Below are positions 1 to 5,950 of a stretch of 8,360 nucleotides of DNA, piece by piece. Made by a program: the position numbers and the translations under genes. Source of the DNA: an uncultured Clostridia bacterium. Lineage in GTDB: Bacteria > Bacillota_A > Clostridia > TANB77 > CAG-508. The stretch's first letter is position 1, and the number at the start of each line of letters is the position of its first letter. Where the stretch lies: positions 1 through 8,360 of the forward strand of contig CANQZT010000063.1 of assembly GCA_947628335.1 (NCBI GenBank), given 5' to 3'. The notes beneath the pieces were generated by a model, which did no database searches, was not told where the DNA came from, and was given only the letters and a program-made list of their open reading frames with translations.

Positions 1-316
1 ATCAGGTGGAGGAGTAAGAAGAGGATTTGAAGGTGGTCAAACACCATTATATAGAAGATTACCAAAAAGAGGATTTACAAATATTCATGCTAAAAATTAT
101 GTAGAAGTAACATTAACAATGTTAAATAAGTCAAAAGCTACAGAAGTAACTGCCGAAACATTGCTTAAAGAAAATATTATTTCGAAAATAAATGATGGAA
201 TTGTAATTTTAGGAACTGGTAACTTAGAGAAGAAACTTACTGTAAAAGCAAAAAGATTTACAAAAACGGCGGCTGAAAAAATTGAAGCTGCAGGTGGAAA
301 GATAGAGGTGATTTAA
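1..316 (+). CDS. rplO: 50S ribosomal protein L15, C-terminal part
   Basis: This is the C-terminal 104 residues of L15, a large-subunit protein that binds 23S rRNA late in 50S assembly; the start lies upstream of the window. The reading frame begins at base 2. It opens with the glycine-rich [20 protein letters not shown] stretch typical of the L15 middle, followed by PKRGFTN. It ends with the family's C-terminal pattern [32 protein letters not shown], of which KAKRFTKTA and [10 protein letters not shown] are the clearest parts. An internal ATG at 119 is not the start, because the conserved protein continues upstream in the same frame. The TAA stop is immediately followed by the secY start codon, and the secY ribosome binding site lies inside the last rplO codons, so the two genes are probably translationally coupled. 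This is the standard rplO-secY order of the spc operon. Confidence 0.97.
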   Translation, partial: SGGGVRRGFEGGQTPLYRRLPKRGFTNIHAKNYVEVTLTMLNKSKATEVTAETLLKENIISKINDGIVILGTGNLEKKLTVKAKRFTKTAAEKIEAAGGKIEVI

Positions 317-1637
317 TTGTTTAAAACAATCAAAAATGCCTTGAAAACACCGGATGTTAGAAAGAAATTATTATATACATTAGTATTAATTATTGTATTT
401 AGATTAGGATGTTTTATAACAATTCCAGGAGTAGATGCATTTGCGTTAAGTGATGCAATGAATTCTTCAAATGGAGTTGCAGGATTGATTAATATAATTT
501 CAGGAGGTGCTTTCTCAAGATTTTCTATATTTGCAATGTCAATAAGCCCATATATTACTGCTTCAATTGTTATACAGTTATTGGGAATGGTAATACCAGC
601 TTTAGAACGACTTGCAAAAGAAGGTGGAGAGGAAGGAAGAAAAAAGATGAATCAATATACTAAAATACTTACAATTATTCTTGCATTAGTTGAAGCATTA
701 GGTATTTATTTATCATATAAATCTTCAGGAATTTTCATTAATCCAGGATTTTTAACAGGATTTTTAGTTGTGTTATCACTTGTTACAGGTACAGCACTTC
801 TAATGTGGTTAGGAGAACAAATTACAAGTAAAGGGATTGGAAATGGTATTTCTATTATAATTTTTATTGGTATCATTTCAGGTCTACCAAGTGTATTAAC
901 AACCTTATGGAATTTAACATTTGGTACAGGAGAATTTAGTACATCAGGATTGTTATTATCATTGGGAATTATTATAGGAGCAATTATTTTAGTTGCAGGA
1001 GTTGTGTTTGTACAAACAGCAGAAAGAAGAGTACCTGTTCAATATGCAAAAAAGGTTGTAGGAAGAAAAATGATGGGTGGTCAAAATACACATATTCCAT
1101 TAAAACTTGCTATGGCAGGTGTAATGCCAGTAATTTTTGCATCGTCATTTATGACATTTCCAGCTATGATTTTGCAAATATTTATAAAAGATATTGCAAC
1201 TGCAACAGGATTTTGGGCTGGAGTATACAAATTCTCAATAGCAACGTCAACATCTAATGTACCAATAGGATATAGTATTGCTAATGCGATTGTATATTTA
1301 ATTTTAATTGTTGGTTTTACATTTTTCTATACATATGCAACATTTAATCCAGCAGAAGTATCTAATAACATAAAAAGAAATGGTGGATTTATTCCAGGAA
1401 TTAGAGCAGGAAAACCTACAACAGAATATTTTATCAACAATTATATCAAGAATAACATGGTTTGGAGGATTCTTTTTAGCTGTAATTGCCATTATTCCAA
1501 TGTTATTAAGATTTACAGGATTGAATATAGCATTTGGAGGTACATCTATTCTTATAGTAGTAGGTGTAGCATTAGAAACAGTACAACAATTAGAATCACA
1601 ACTTGTAATGAGACATTATAAAGGATTTTTAGAATAA
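317..1637 (+). CDS. secY: Protein translocase subunit SecY, with a +1 frameshift near the 3' end
   Basis: SecY is the channel-forming membrane protein of the Sec translocon and works with SecE, SecG and SecA. The TTG start at 317 abuts the rplO stop and has an AGGTGA ribosome binding site at 306-311. The first 371 codons encode a typical SecY: N-terminal KTPDVRKKLLYT, plug-region residues GAFSRFSIFAMSISPYI (64-80), the GEQITSKGIGNGISI signature (166-180), cytosolic loop QTAERRVPVQYAKK (233-246) and the GGFIPGIRAGKPT loop (356-368). After codon 371 (TAT, 1427-1429) the original frame turns into non-SecY sequence and ends at 1621. The true C-terminus, ISRITWFGGFFLAVIAIIP through VMRHYKGFLE, continues in the +1 frame to the TAA at 1635-1637. 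Skipping one T gives a 439-residue protein, normal for the family. Since SecY is essential, a sequencing or assembly error is the likeliest cause, but a real mutation or recoding cannot be excluded. Confidence 0.95.
1429..1432 (+). other. Frameshift position in secY (run of four T)
   Basis: The frame joining the two halves of SecY changes within a TTTT run. With three T the reading is GAA TAT TTA TCA ACA, giving EYLST as expected for SecY; with four T the frame is lost. I see no stop codon, rare-codon shift motif or upstream Shine-Dalgarno-like stimulator as in prfB, and four T is too short for strong polymerase slippage, so this looks like a single-base insertion rather than programmed recoding. 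Confidence 0.8.
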
Positions 1638-1651
1638 AGTTGAGATAGATA

Positions 1652-1689
1652 GAAGAGAGCCACATCGAAATAAGGATGTAGCTCTTTTT
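1652..1689 (+). terminator. Intrinsic terminator after secY
   Basis: Arms 1656-1666 (AGAGCCACATC) and 1675-1685 (GATGTAGCTCT) pair over 11 positions with one C-A mismatch, around an 8-base loop, and the descending arm runs straight into TTTT. It begins about 15 bases after the secY stop and would end the upstream rplO-secY transcript before the minus-strand gene. On the minus strand the same hairpin is followed only by a broken pyrimidine run, so it would be a weak terminator for the convergent gene. Confidence 0.85.
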
Positions 1690-1703
1690 AGATATTACTG
1701 ATT

Positions 1704-2084
1704 TTAGAATTTTATGTTGATCCAGATTTTAGCAGGATACTTATTAAAATCATATCCTGTTAAACACAGCTGAAAATCCTTGCTGTAGCTATTGATTTCA
1801 TTAATTATTTCTTTTATTATGTTTGTAGCTTTCGTGAGATTACCATCTTTAAAATGGTTTAAACCTATTTCATTTGGTAGTATCCAAATAGGTACACTTT
1901 CGACTTCTAAATAGTTTTTTTCGCCATATTGATGCTTTAGATGAAAATGCTTTATTTCATTTAGCAGTTCAAAAGCTAAATCTTTTTTTGATTCCGGTAG
2001 ATCCATGTTTGCAATTAAATCTGTTACAGAGTCAATTTTTTCAGGAAGCCGTGCAAGTGCAGAGTTAACAATATCTAAAACCAT
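1704..2084 (-). CDS. Hypothetical protein, 126 residues, family not recognised
   Basis: I do not recognise this protein. It is supported as a gene by an ideal ribosome binding site (AAGGAGGA at 2091-2098, six bases before the ATG at 2084), a good upstream promoter, and an uninterrupted frame of 126 codons in A/T-rich DNA. The product looks soluble, with no signal peptide or membrane segment. The N-terminal half is acidic and probably helical (residues 1-50, containing SALARLPEKIDSVTDLIANM). A central segment has IWILPNEIGLNHFKDGNL (about 67-84), then another likely helix (ATNIIKEIINEINSYS), and a C-terminal end rich in aromatics (CLTGYDFNKYPAKIWINIKF, 107-126). The alternation suggests an alpha/beta fold, but no catalytic motif is visible. 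It lies between secY and adk, which are adjacent in most Bacillota, and is convergent with secY. Base composition is about 28% G+C, like its neighbours, so there is no compositional sign of recent transfer. Confidence 0.8.
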   Translation of the reverse strand: MVLDIVNSALARLPEKIDSVTDLIANMDLPESKKDLAFELLNEIKHFHLKHQYGEKNYLEVESVPIWILPNEIGLNHFKDGNLTKATNIIKEIINEINSYSKDFQLCLTGYDFNKYPAKIWINIKF

Positions 2085-2100
2085 AATATTCCTCCTTCTA

Positions 2101-2129
2101 CCTATATATCCTCAAGAAAGTTATATAGG
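2101..2129 (-). repeat. 8-bp inverted repeat in the leader of the minus-strand gene
   Basis: CCTATATA at 2101-2108 is a perfect reverse complement of TATATAGG at 2122-2129, with 13 bases between. It lies between the predicted transcription start (about 2153) and the ribosome binding site of the minus-strand gene. It could be a leader hairpin or an operator for a dimeric regulator. It is mostly A/T, so chance occurrence is possible. Confidence 0.45.
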
Positions 2130-2159
2130 ATTTGTTAATATATTTATGGATACATTTAT

Positions 2160-2188
2160 ATTATAACAGAATTATGTAAATAATGCAA
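2160..2188 (-). promoter_or_regulatory. Predicted sigma-A promoter for the minus-strand hypothetical gene
   Basis: Read on the minus strand, a perfect TATAAT (2165-2160) follows TTGCAT (2188-2183) with a 17-base spacer. The -10 is consensus and the -35 keeps only the TTG. Transcription would start near 2153, about 70 bases before the ATG. It is back-to-back with the adk promoter on the other strand. Confidence 0.6.
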
Positions 2189-2229
2189 ATTTAAATGATT
2201 GATATTTTTTTAAAAACTAAATAAAAACC

Positions 2230-2258
2230 TTGATAATTTAGTGTTTATGTAGTAAAAT
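2230..2258 (+). promoter_or_regulatory. Predicted sigma-A promoter for adk-map
   Basis: TTGATA (2230-2235), a 17-base spacer and TAAAAT (2253-2258) match the sigma-A consensus at five of six positions in each hexamer. A run of T and then A residues (about 2205-2228) lies just upstream and resembles an UP element. The expected start is near 2265. This rules out an in-frame ATG at 2259, which touches the -10 box, as the adk start. Confidence 0.75.
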
Positions 2259-2291
2259 ATGGGGAGAAATGCGAAAAGAGGAGAGATGAAA

Positions 2292-2960
2292 ATGAATATT
2301 ATTATGATGGGAGCACAAGGAACTGGAAAAGGTACTGTTGCTGGAATTATTAGTGAACAAACTGGATGGCCACAAATTTCGACAGGAGACATTTTTAGAA
2401 AAAATATAGAAGAAGGGACAGAGCTAGGAATAGAAGCTAATAATTATATATCAAAAGGAGAATTAGTACCAGATACAATTACTGTACCAATGGTTGCTAA
2501 TCGTTTAAATGAAGGAGATACAGAAGAAGGATTTATATTAGATGGTTTTCCAAGAACTATTGAACAAGCAAAAAAATTAGATGAAATATTAAAAGAAAAA
2601 AATGAAAAAATTGATATGGTTATTAATTTAACAACTCCAAGAGAAGAAACAATTGAGAGAATCTTAACAAGAAGAGTATGTTCAAACCAAGAATGTAAAG
2701 CAACATATAATTTAGTAATGAATCCACCAAAACAAGAAGGAATTTGTGATAAATGTGGTGCAAAATTAGTACAAAGAAAAGACGATAGTTCAAGAGAAGC
2801 AATTAATAAAAGATTAGAAATTTATGATAGAGAAACTAGTCCATTAGTAGATTATTATAAAGAAAAAGGTGTTATAAGAACTGAAGAAGTAAGTGTAAAA
2901 ATTAATCGTTTAGGAAATGATGTTGCAACAGATATTATAAAAAGCATCAAAGGAGAATAA
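2292..2960 (+). CDS. adk: Adenylate kinase, zinc-binding (long) type
   Basis: Adenylate kinase interconverts ATP plus AMP and two ADP in the cytoplasm. The 222-residue product has the P-loop GAQGTGKGT (7-15), the AMP-site STGDIFR (30-36), DGFPRT (84-89), and a long LID domain with four cysteines (130, 135, 152, 155) expected to bind structural zinc, followed by QRKDD (161-165). The first cysteine pair is spaced CX4C rather than the more usual CX2C. I chose ATG 2292 because the AGGAG at 2279-2283 lies eight bases before it. ATG 2286 is too close to that site, and an in-frame ATG at 2259 overlaps the promoter. Length is close to the usual 214-220. The map gene follows after three bases, with its ribosome binding site inside the adk end, so the two form one unit. 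It normally follows secY directly; here a minus-strand gene intervenes. Confidence 0.97.
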   Translation: MNIIMMGAQGTGKGTVAGIISEQTGWPQISTGDIFRKNIEEGTELGIEANNYISKGELVPDTITVPMVANRLNEGDTEEGFILDGFPRTIEQAKKLDEILKEKNEKIDMVINLTTPREETIERILTRRVCSNQECKATYNLVMNPPKQEGICDKCGAKLVQRKDDSSREAINKRLEIYDRETSPLVDYYKEKGVIRTEEVSVKINRLGNDVATDIIKSIKGE

Positions 2961-2963
2961 GTA

Positions 2964-3734
2964 ATGGTAGACATTAAATCAAAAAGAGAAATTGAACTAA
3001 TGAAAGAAGCTTGCCGTGTTACTGCTTTAACACATATTGCAATAAAACAGGCAATAAGACCAGGAATAACAACTTTAGAATTAGATAAAATTGCAGAAAA
3101 AACAATTAGAGAAAATGGAGCAATTCCAGCGCAAAAGGGATATCCAAGTGGGGAAAAAGGAATTCCAGATTTTCCTAGTAGTATATGTGTTTCTATTAAT
3201 GATGAAGTAATTCATGGAATTCCTTCGCCAAATGTAAAATTAAAAGAAGGCGACGTTGTTAGCATCGATTTAGTTGCATATAAAAATGGATTTAATGGAG
3301 ATGCGGCAAGAACGTATATTGTGGGTAAGGGAAGTAAAAATGCTGAAAGATTAGTTGAAATTACAAAGCAAGCCTTTTTTGAAGGAATTAAATATGCAAA
3401 AACAGGTAATAGATTGGGGGATGTTTGCCATGCTATAGGCGAATATATAGAGAAAAATGGATATAGTGTGGTAAGGGAATTTCAAGGACATGGAATAGGA
3501 AGAAATATGCATGAAGATCCAGGAATTCCTAATTATGGAAAAGCTGGAAAAGGAATTAAACTTGAGCCAGGAATGACTCTTGCAATTGAGCCAATGGTAA
3601 TAGAGGGAAAACCAGGTATTTTTGTATTAGATGATGGGTGGACAATTGTTACAGAAGATGGAAGTTTATCTGCTCATTATGAAAATACAATTTTAATTAC
3701 AGAAAACGAACCTAAAATATTGACAATTATTTAA
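2964..3734 (+). CDS. map: Methionine aminopeptidase type I
   Basis: Map removes the initiator methionine from nascent proteins after deformylation. The 256-residue sequence is a single pita-bread (M24) domain with all five metal ligands visible: Asp102 (SIDLVAY), Asp113 (NGDAAR), His176 (QGHGIGR), Glu209 (AIEPM) and Glu240 (HYENT). The active-site His84 (EVIHGIP) and His183 (NMHEDPG) are also present. The short N-terminus places it in type Ia, without an SH3-like or zinc-finger extension. ATG 2964 is preceded by AGGAGA (2951-2956) inside the end of adk, giving a seven-base spacing and likely coupling with adk. The last codons contain the TTGACA of the next promoter. The adk-map-infA-rpmJ order is the standard Bacillota arrangement. 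Confidence 0.97.
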   Translation: MVDIKSKREIELMKEACRVTALTHIAIKQAIRPGITTLELDKIAEKTIRENGAIPAQKGYPSGEKGIPDFPSSICVSINDEVIHGIPSPNVKLKEGDVVSIDLVAYKNGFNGDAARTYIVGKGSKNAERLVEITKQAFFEGIKYAKTGNRLGDVCHAIGEYIEKNGYSVVREFQGHGIGRNMHEDPGIPNYGKAGKGIKLEPGMTLAIEPMVIEGKPGIFVLDDGWTIVTEDGSLSAHYENTILITENEPKILTII

Positions 3735-3748
3735 TTATGTTATATAAT
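3720..3748 (+). promoter_or_regulatory. Perfect consensus sigma-A promoter for infA and downstream genes
   Basis: TTGACA (3720-3725), exactly 17 bases, then TATAAT (3743-3748): both hexamers match consensus at every position. The -35 lies in the last map codons (Leu-Thr) and the -10 just after the stop. The start is expected near 3755, giving an infA leader of about 48 bases. No terminator separates map from this promoter, so it adds to read-through from adk-map. Confidence 0.85.
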
Positions 3749-3802
3749 AGTAAAGCTAATTGTGTAAACAAATTCAAAAATTATGTTAAGGAGTGAAAAA
3801 CA

Positions 3803-4021
3803 TTGGCAAAAGAAGATATAATTGAGGTTGAGGGAATTGTTGTTGAGACGTTACCCAATACAAATTTTAAAGTGGAACTTGAAAATGGACATCAAATACT
3901 TGCTCATATTTCAGGAAAACTTAGAATGAATTATATTAAAATATTACCAGGTGATAAAGTAAAAGTGGAGTTATCTCCATATGATTTATCAAGAGGTAGA
4001 ATTACATGGAGAGCAAAATAA
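3803..4021 (+). CDS. infA: Translation initiation factor IF-1
   Basis: IF-1 binds the 30S A site during initiation and supports IF-2 and IF-3 function. The product is 72 residues, the standard length, and consists of one S1-like OB fold with the expected motifs: [21 protein letters not shown] (about 9-29, given here as its recognisable core), [20 protein letters not shown] (34-53), and the C-terminal [11 protein letters not shown] (60-70). Translation starts at TTG 3803, with AAGGAGTGA at 3788-3796 upstream; no ATG or GTG in frame fits the conserved N-terminus MAKEDIIE. It lies just downstream of the consensus promoter and ahead of rpmJ, as in most Bacillota. Confidence 0.97.
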   Translation: MAKEDIIEVEGIVVETLPNTNFKVELENGHQILAHISGKLRMNYIKILPGDKVKVELSPYDLSRGRITWRAK

Positions 4022-4083
4022 ATTTTAAATTTATTTTAATCATAAATTAACCCGATACTTAAAAATCTTAGGAGGTGTAATAA

Positions 4084-4197
4084 ATGAAAGTAAGACCATC
4101 AGTAAAACCAATCTGCGAAAAATGCAAAGTTATAAAAAGAAAAGGAAAAATAAGAGTTATTTGCGAAAATCCTAAACACAAACAAAGACAAGGTTAA
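4084..4197 (+). CDS. rpmJ: 50S ribosomal protein L36, zinc-binding form
   Basis: L36 is the smallest large-subunit protein and binds 23S rRNA near the peptidyl-transferase side. The product is 37 residues: [19 protein letters not shown], then a basic tail ending in NPKHKQRQG. The four zinc ligands Cys11, Cys14, Cys27 and His32 are all present, so this is the zinc-type paralogue rather than the cysteine-free form that replaces it under zinc starvation in some bacteria. The ATG at 4084 has a near-perfect AGGAGGTG (4070-4077) six bases upstream. The gap after infA is 62 bases, including a weak 7-bp A/T hairpin (4028-4034 with 4042-4048). The gap to rpsM is unusually long (202 bases). Confidence 0.97.
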   Translation: MKVRPSVKPICEKCKVIKRKGKIRVICENPKHKQRQG

Positions 4198-4224
4198 TTT
4201 CATAATTATTTTATAATTGATATC

Positions 4225-4267
4225 AACACAAAACTATGTAGCGGCTGATAAAAAATAGTTTTGTGTT
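4225..4267 (+). repeat. 13-bp perfect hairpin between rpmJ and rpsM
   Basis: AACACAAAACTAT (4225-4237) is an exact reverse complement of ATAGTTTTGTGTT (4255-4267), with a 17-base loop containing GCGGCTGAT. The downstream sequence TTATATACATTT is not a proper U run, so this is unlikely to be an ordinary terminator. It could act in mRNA processing or stability, or as part of a regulatory leader for rpsM. It is the strongest hairpin in the window outside the terminators. Confidence 0.8.
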
Positions 4268-4278
4268 TATATACATTT

Positions 4279-4348
4279 ATGCCGGACTATTTAATAAACT
4301 ATATTATTTATACACATATGCTGATTAAAATAATATACATTTCGGTAT
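4279..4348 (+). promoter_or_regulatory. Possible structured rpsM leader (second helix)
   Basis: ATGCCGGA (4279-4286) can pair with TTCGGTAT (4341-4348): eight pairs, two of them G-U. Inside it, TATATTATTT (4300-4309) pairs perfectly with AAATAATATA (4328-4337). The GCCG at 4281-4284 can alternatively pair with CGGC (4242-4245) in the loop of the preceding hairpin, forming a pseudoknot. This suggests a leader that could switch between folds, for example S4-type autoregulation of the alpha operon. The function is inferred only; no known family is recognised. Confidence 0.4.
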
Positions 4349-4399
4349 TAGATATATGGCAACAAAAAGAACAAATATAATTTGGAGGTGCTAAAATTT

Positions 4400-4768
4400 A
4401 TGGCTCGTATAGCAGGAATCGATTTACCTAGAGAAAAGAGAGTAGAAATAGGGTTAACCTATATTTATGGAATTGGAGTATCTAGTTCTAGAAAAATTCT
4501 TGAAAAAGCTGGAATTAATCCAGATACTAGAGTAAAAGACTTAACAGACGATGAAGTAAATAAAATAAGAAAAATTATTGATGAAAACTACAAAGTTGAA
4601 GGTGACTTAAGAAGAGAAGTAGCATTAAACATAAAAAGACTTACTGAAATAGGATGCTATAGAGGAATAAGACATAGAAGAGGACTACCTGTAAGAGGAC
4701 AAAGAACAAAAACAAATGCTCGTACAAGAAAAGGTCCAAGAAAATTAGTTAGTAAAAGTAAAAAATAA
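4400..4768 (+). CDS. rpsM: 30S ribosomal protein S13
   Basis: S13 sits in the head of the 30S subunit, contacts the P-site tRNA and forms an intersubunit bridge with 23S rRNA. The product has 122 residues. It begins [25 protein letters not shown] (first 20 residues are diagnostic), carries the helix-two-turn-helix region [18 protein letters not shown], and the signature [18 protein letters not shown] (86-103), ending in a basic tail. ATG 4400 is the start because it matches the conserved N-terminus and follows GGAGGTG (4384-4390) by nine bases; an in-frame TTG at 4382 lies within that site and is rejected. It is the first gene of the alpha-operon block, followed by rpsK after 16 bases. A long structured gap precedes it. 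Confidence 0.98.
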   Translation: MARIAGIDLPREKRVEIGLTYIYGIGVSSSRKILEKAGINPDTRVKDLTDDEVNKIRKIIDENYKVEGDLRREVALNIKRLTEIGCYRGIRHRRGLPVRGQRTKTNARTRKGPRKLVSKSKK

Positions 4769-4784
4769 GGAGGTATAAAACCAA

Positions 4785-5183
4785 ATGGCTAATAAAAAGA
4801 ATGTAGCAAAGAAAACACCTAGAAGAAATAGAAAAAATATTGAAAAAGGTGCTGCACATATTCATTCAAGTTTTAATAATACAATTGTTACAATTACAGA
4901 TACACAGGGAAATGTTATTTCTTGGGCAAGTGCTGGAGAATTAGGATTTAAAGGATCAAGAAAATCAACACCATTTGCTGCAGGAGAAGCTGCAGAAACT
5001 GCTGCAAAAGCAGGTATGGAACATGGGTTAAAAACAGTAGAAGTATTTGTAAAAGGACCAGGTTCTGGTCGTGAAGCTGCAATTCGTTCATTACAAACAG
5101 CAGGCTTAGAATTGAGTAGTATTAAAGATGTAACACCAATACCACACAATGGATGTAGACCACCAAAAAGAAGAAGAGTATAA
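4785..5183 (+). CDS. rpsK: 30S ribosomal protein S11
   Basis: S11 lies on the 30S platform near the mRNA exit and the anti-Shine-Dalgarno region of 16S rRNA. The product is 132 residues, slightly longer than the usual 127-131. It has a basic N-terminal tail ([14 protein letters not shown]), the core [20 protein letters not shown] (24-43), [33 protein letters not shown] and the C-terminal family signature [16 protein letters not shown] (117-132). ATG 4785 has AAGGAGGT (4767-4774), which overlaps the rpsM stop codon, ten bases upstream. The conserved order rpsM-rpsK-rpsD-rpoA-rplQ defines the alpha operon of Clostridia. Confidence 0.98.
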   Translation: MANKKNVAKKTPRRNRKNIEKGAAHIHSSFNNTIVTITDTQGNVISWASAGELGFKGSRKSTPFAAGEAAETAAKAGMEHGLKTVEVFVKGPGSGREAAIRSLQTAGLELSSIKDVTPIPHNGCRPPKRRRV

Positions 5184-5244
5184 AAGTTATAAAATATAGA
5201 ACGACAAGTAAAGAATGAAGAAAATTATTGAAAGGAGAAATAAA

Positions 5245-5871
5245 ATGGCAAGATATAAAGATGAACAATGTCGTATTTGCCGTAGAGAAGGTCAAAAACT
5301 ATTCTTAAAAGGTGATAGATGTTATTCAGATAAATGTTCTGTTTCTAGAAGAAATTATGGACCAGGACAACATGGACAAAAGAAAGCAAAACTTTCTGAA
5401 TATGGAACTCAATTAAGAGAAAAACAAAAAACAAAATCATTCTATGGAGTTGGAGAAAGACAATTTAGAAAATATTTTGAAATGGCTTCAAATAAAAAAG
5501 GAGTTACTGGTGAGAACTTACTTCAAATATTAGAAAGTAGATTAGATAATGTAGTATACAGATTAGGATATGGAGCATCTCGTGCTCAAGCAAGACAAAT
5601 TGTAAATCATGGTTTATTTGATGTAAATGGACATAAAGTTGATATAGCATCTTATTTAGTAAAACCAGGAGATGTTATTTCTGTAAGAGAAATTAAAAAG
5701 GACAAAGAGGTTATAAAAGAAAATGTTGAAGCAAATTCAGCAAGACCTGTACCAGCATGGCTTGAAAAAGATGTTGATAAAATAGGTGGAAAAGTTATCA
5801 GACTTGCATCTAGAGAAGATATAGATTTACCAGTACAAGAACACTTAATTGTAGAGTTATACTCTAAATAG
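5245..5871 (+). CDS. rpsD: 30S ribosomal protein S4, zinc-binding form
   Basis: S4 nucleates 30S assembly by binding the 5' domain of 16S rRNA, and in several bacteria it represses its own operon. The product is 208 residues. The N-terminal domain has four cysteines (Cys9, Cys12, Cys26, Cys31; CX2C and CX4C), a zinc knuckle, followed by [12 protein letters not shown]. The S4 RNA-binding domain spans about 98-148 ([20 protein letters not shown] through PGDVISV). ATG 5245 is chosen: AAAGGAGAA (5231-5239) lies upstream and [16 protein letters not shown] is the conserved N-terminus. An in-frame ATG at 5215 would add ten residues and has no ribosome binding site. Having rpsD between rpsK and rpoA is typical of Clostridia; in Bacillus subtilis rpsD is elsewhere. 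Confidence 0.98.
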   Translation: MARYKDEQCRICRREGQKLFLKGDRCYSDKCSVSRRNYGPGQHGQKKAKLSEYGTQLREKQKTKSFYGVGERQFRKYFEMASNKKGVTGENLLQILESRLDNVVYRLGYGASRAQARQIVNHGLFDVNGHKVDIASYLVKPGDVISVREIKKDKEVIKENVEANSARPVPAWLEKDVDKIGGKVIRLASREDIDLPVQEHLIVELYSK

Positions 5872-5877
5872 AGGTTA

Positions 5878-5932
5878 AAGGTTAAGAATTTAGCCTTACC
5901 GTGTGAGATAATAAAATTTTGTTTTTATTATC
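5878..5932 (+). repeat. Two tandem hairpins between rpsD and rpoA
   Basis: The first pairs AAGGTTAA (5878-5885) with TTAGCCTT (5890-5897), eight pairs with one G-U and a GAAT tetraloop. The second pairs GATAATAAAA (5907-5916) with TTTTATTATC (5923-5932), ten perfect A/T-rich pairs with a six-base loop. The second ends just before the rpoA ribosome binding site (5940). Neither is followed by a U run, so they are not terminators. They could affect mRNA processing or adjust rpoA expression. Confidence 0.5.
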
Positions 5933-5950
5933 AAAATTGAGGAGGTAAAA

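Noticed and set aside
1304..1492. 62-codon open frame on the minus strand inside secY
   Set aside because: It overlaps conserved SecY coding on the plus strand, has no ribosome binding site and encodes a cysteine-rich unpatterned peptide.
1380..1637. An independent small membrane-protein gene in the +1 frame of secY
   Set aside because: The sequence from 1431 onward is the SecY C-terminus, the ATG at 1380 has no ribosome binding site, and the part before 1431 is out-of-frame SecY coding.
2259..2291. Upstream in-frame ATG codons for adk (2259 and 2286)
   Set aside because: ATG 2259 touches the predicted -10 box and would lie before the transcription start. ATG 2286 is only about two bases from the AGGAG site. 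ATG 2292 has ideal spacing and the conserved N-terminus.
4225..4267. The 13-bp hairpin as a terminator or mobile-element end
   Set aside because: It lacks a following U run on either strand, and there is no flanking target duplication or transposase remnant.
4356..4394. 12-codon mini-frame ([12 protein letters not shown]) just upstream of rpsM
   Set aside because: There is no Shine-Dalgarno before it, and it overlaps the rpsM ribosome binding site. A leader peptide is possible but not supported.
4862..5149. 95-codon open frame on the minus strand inside rpsK
   Set aside because: It lies entirely opposite the conserved S11 gene and has no initiation signal; it is a by-product of S11 codon use.
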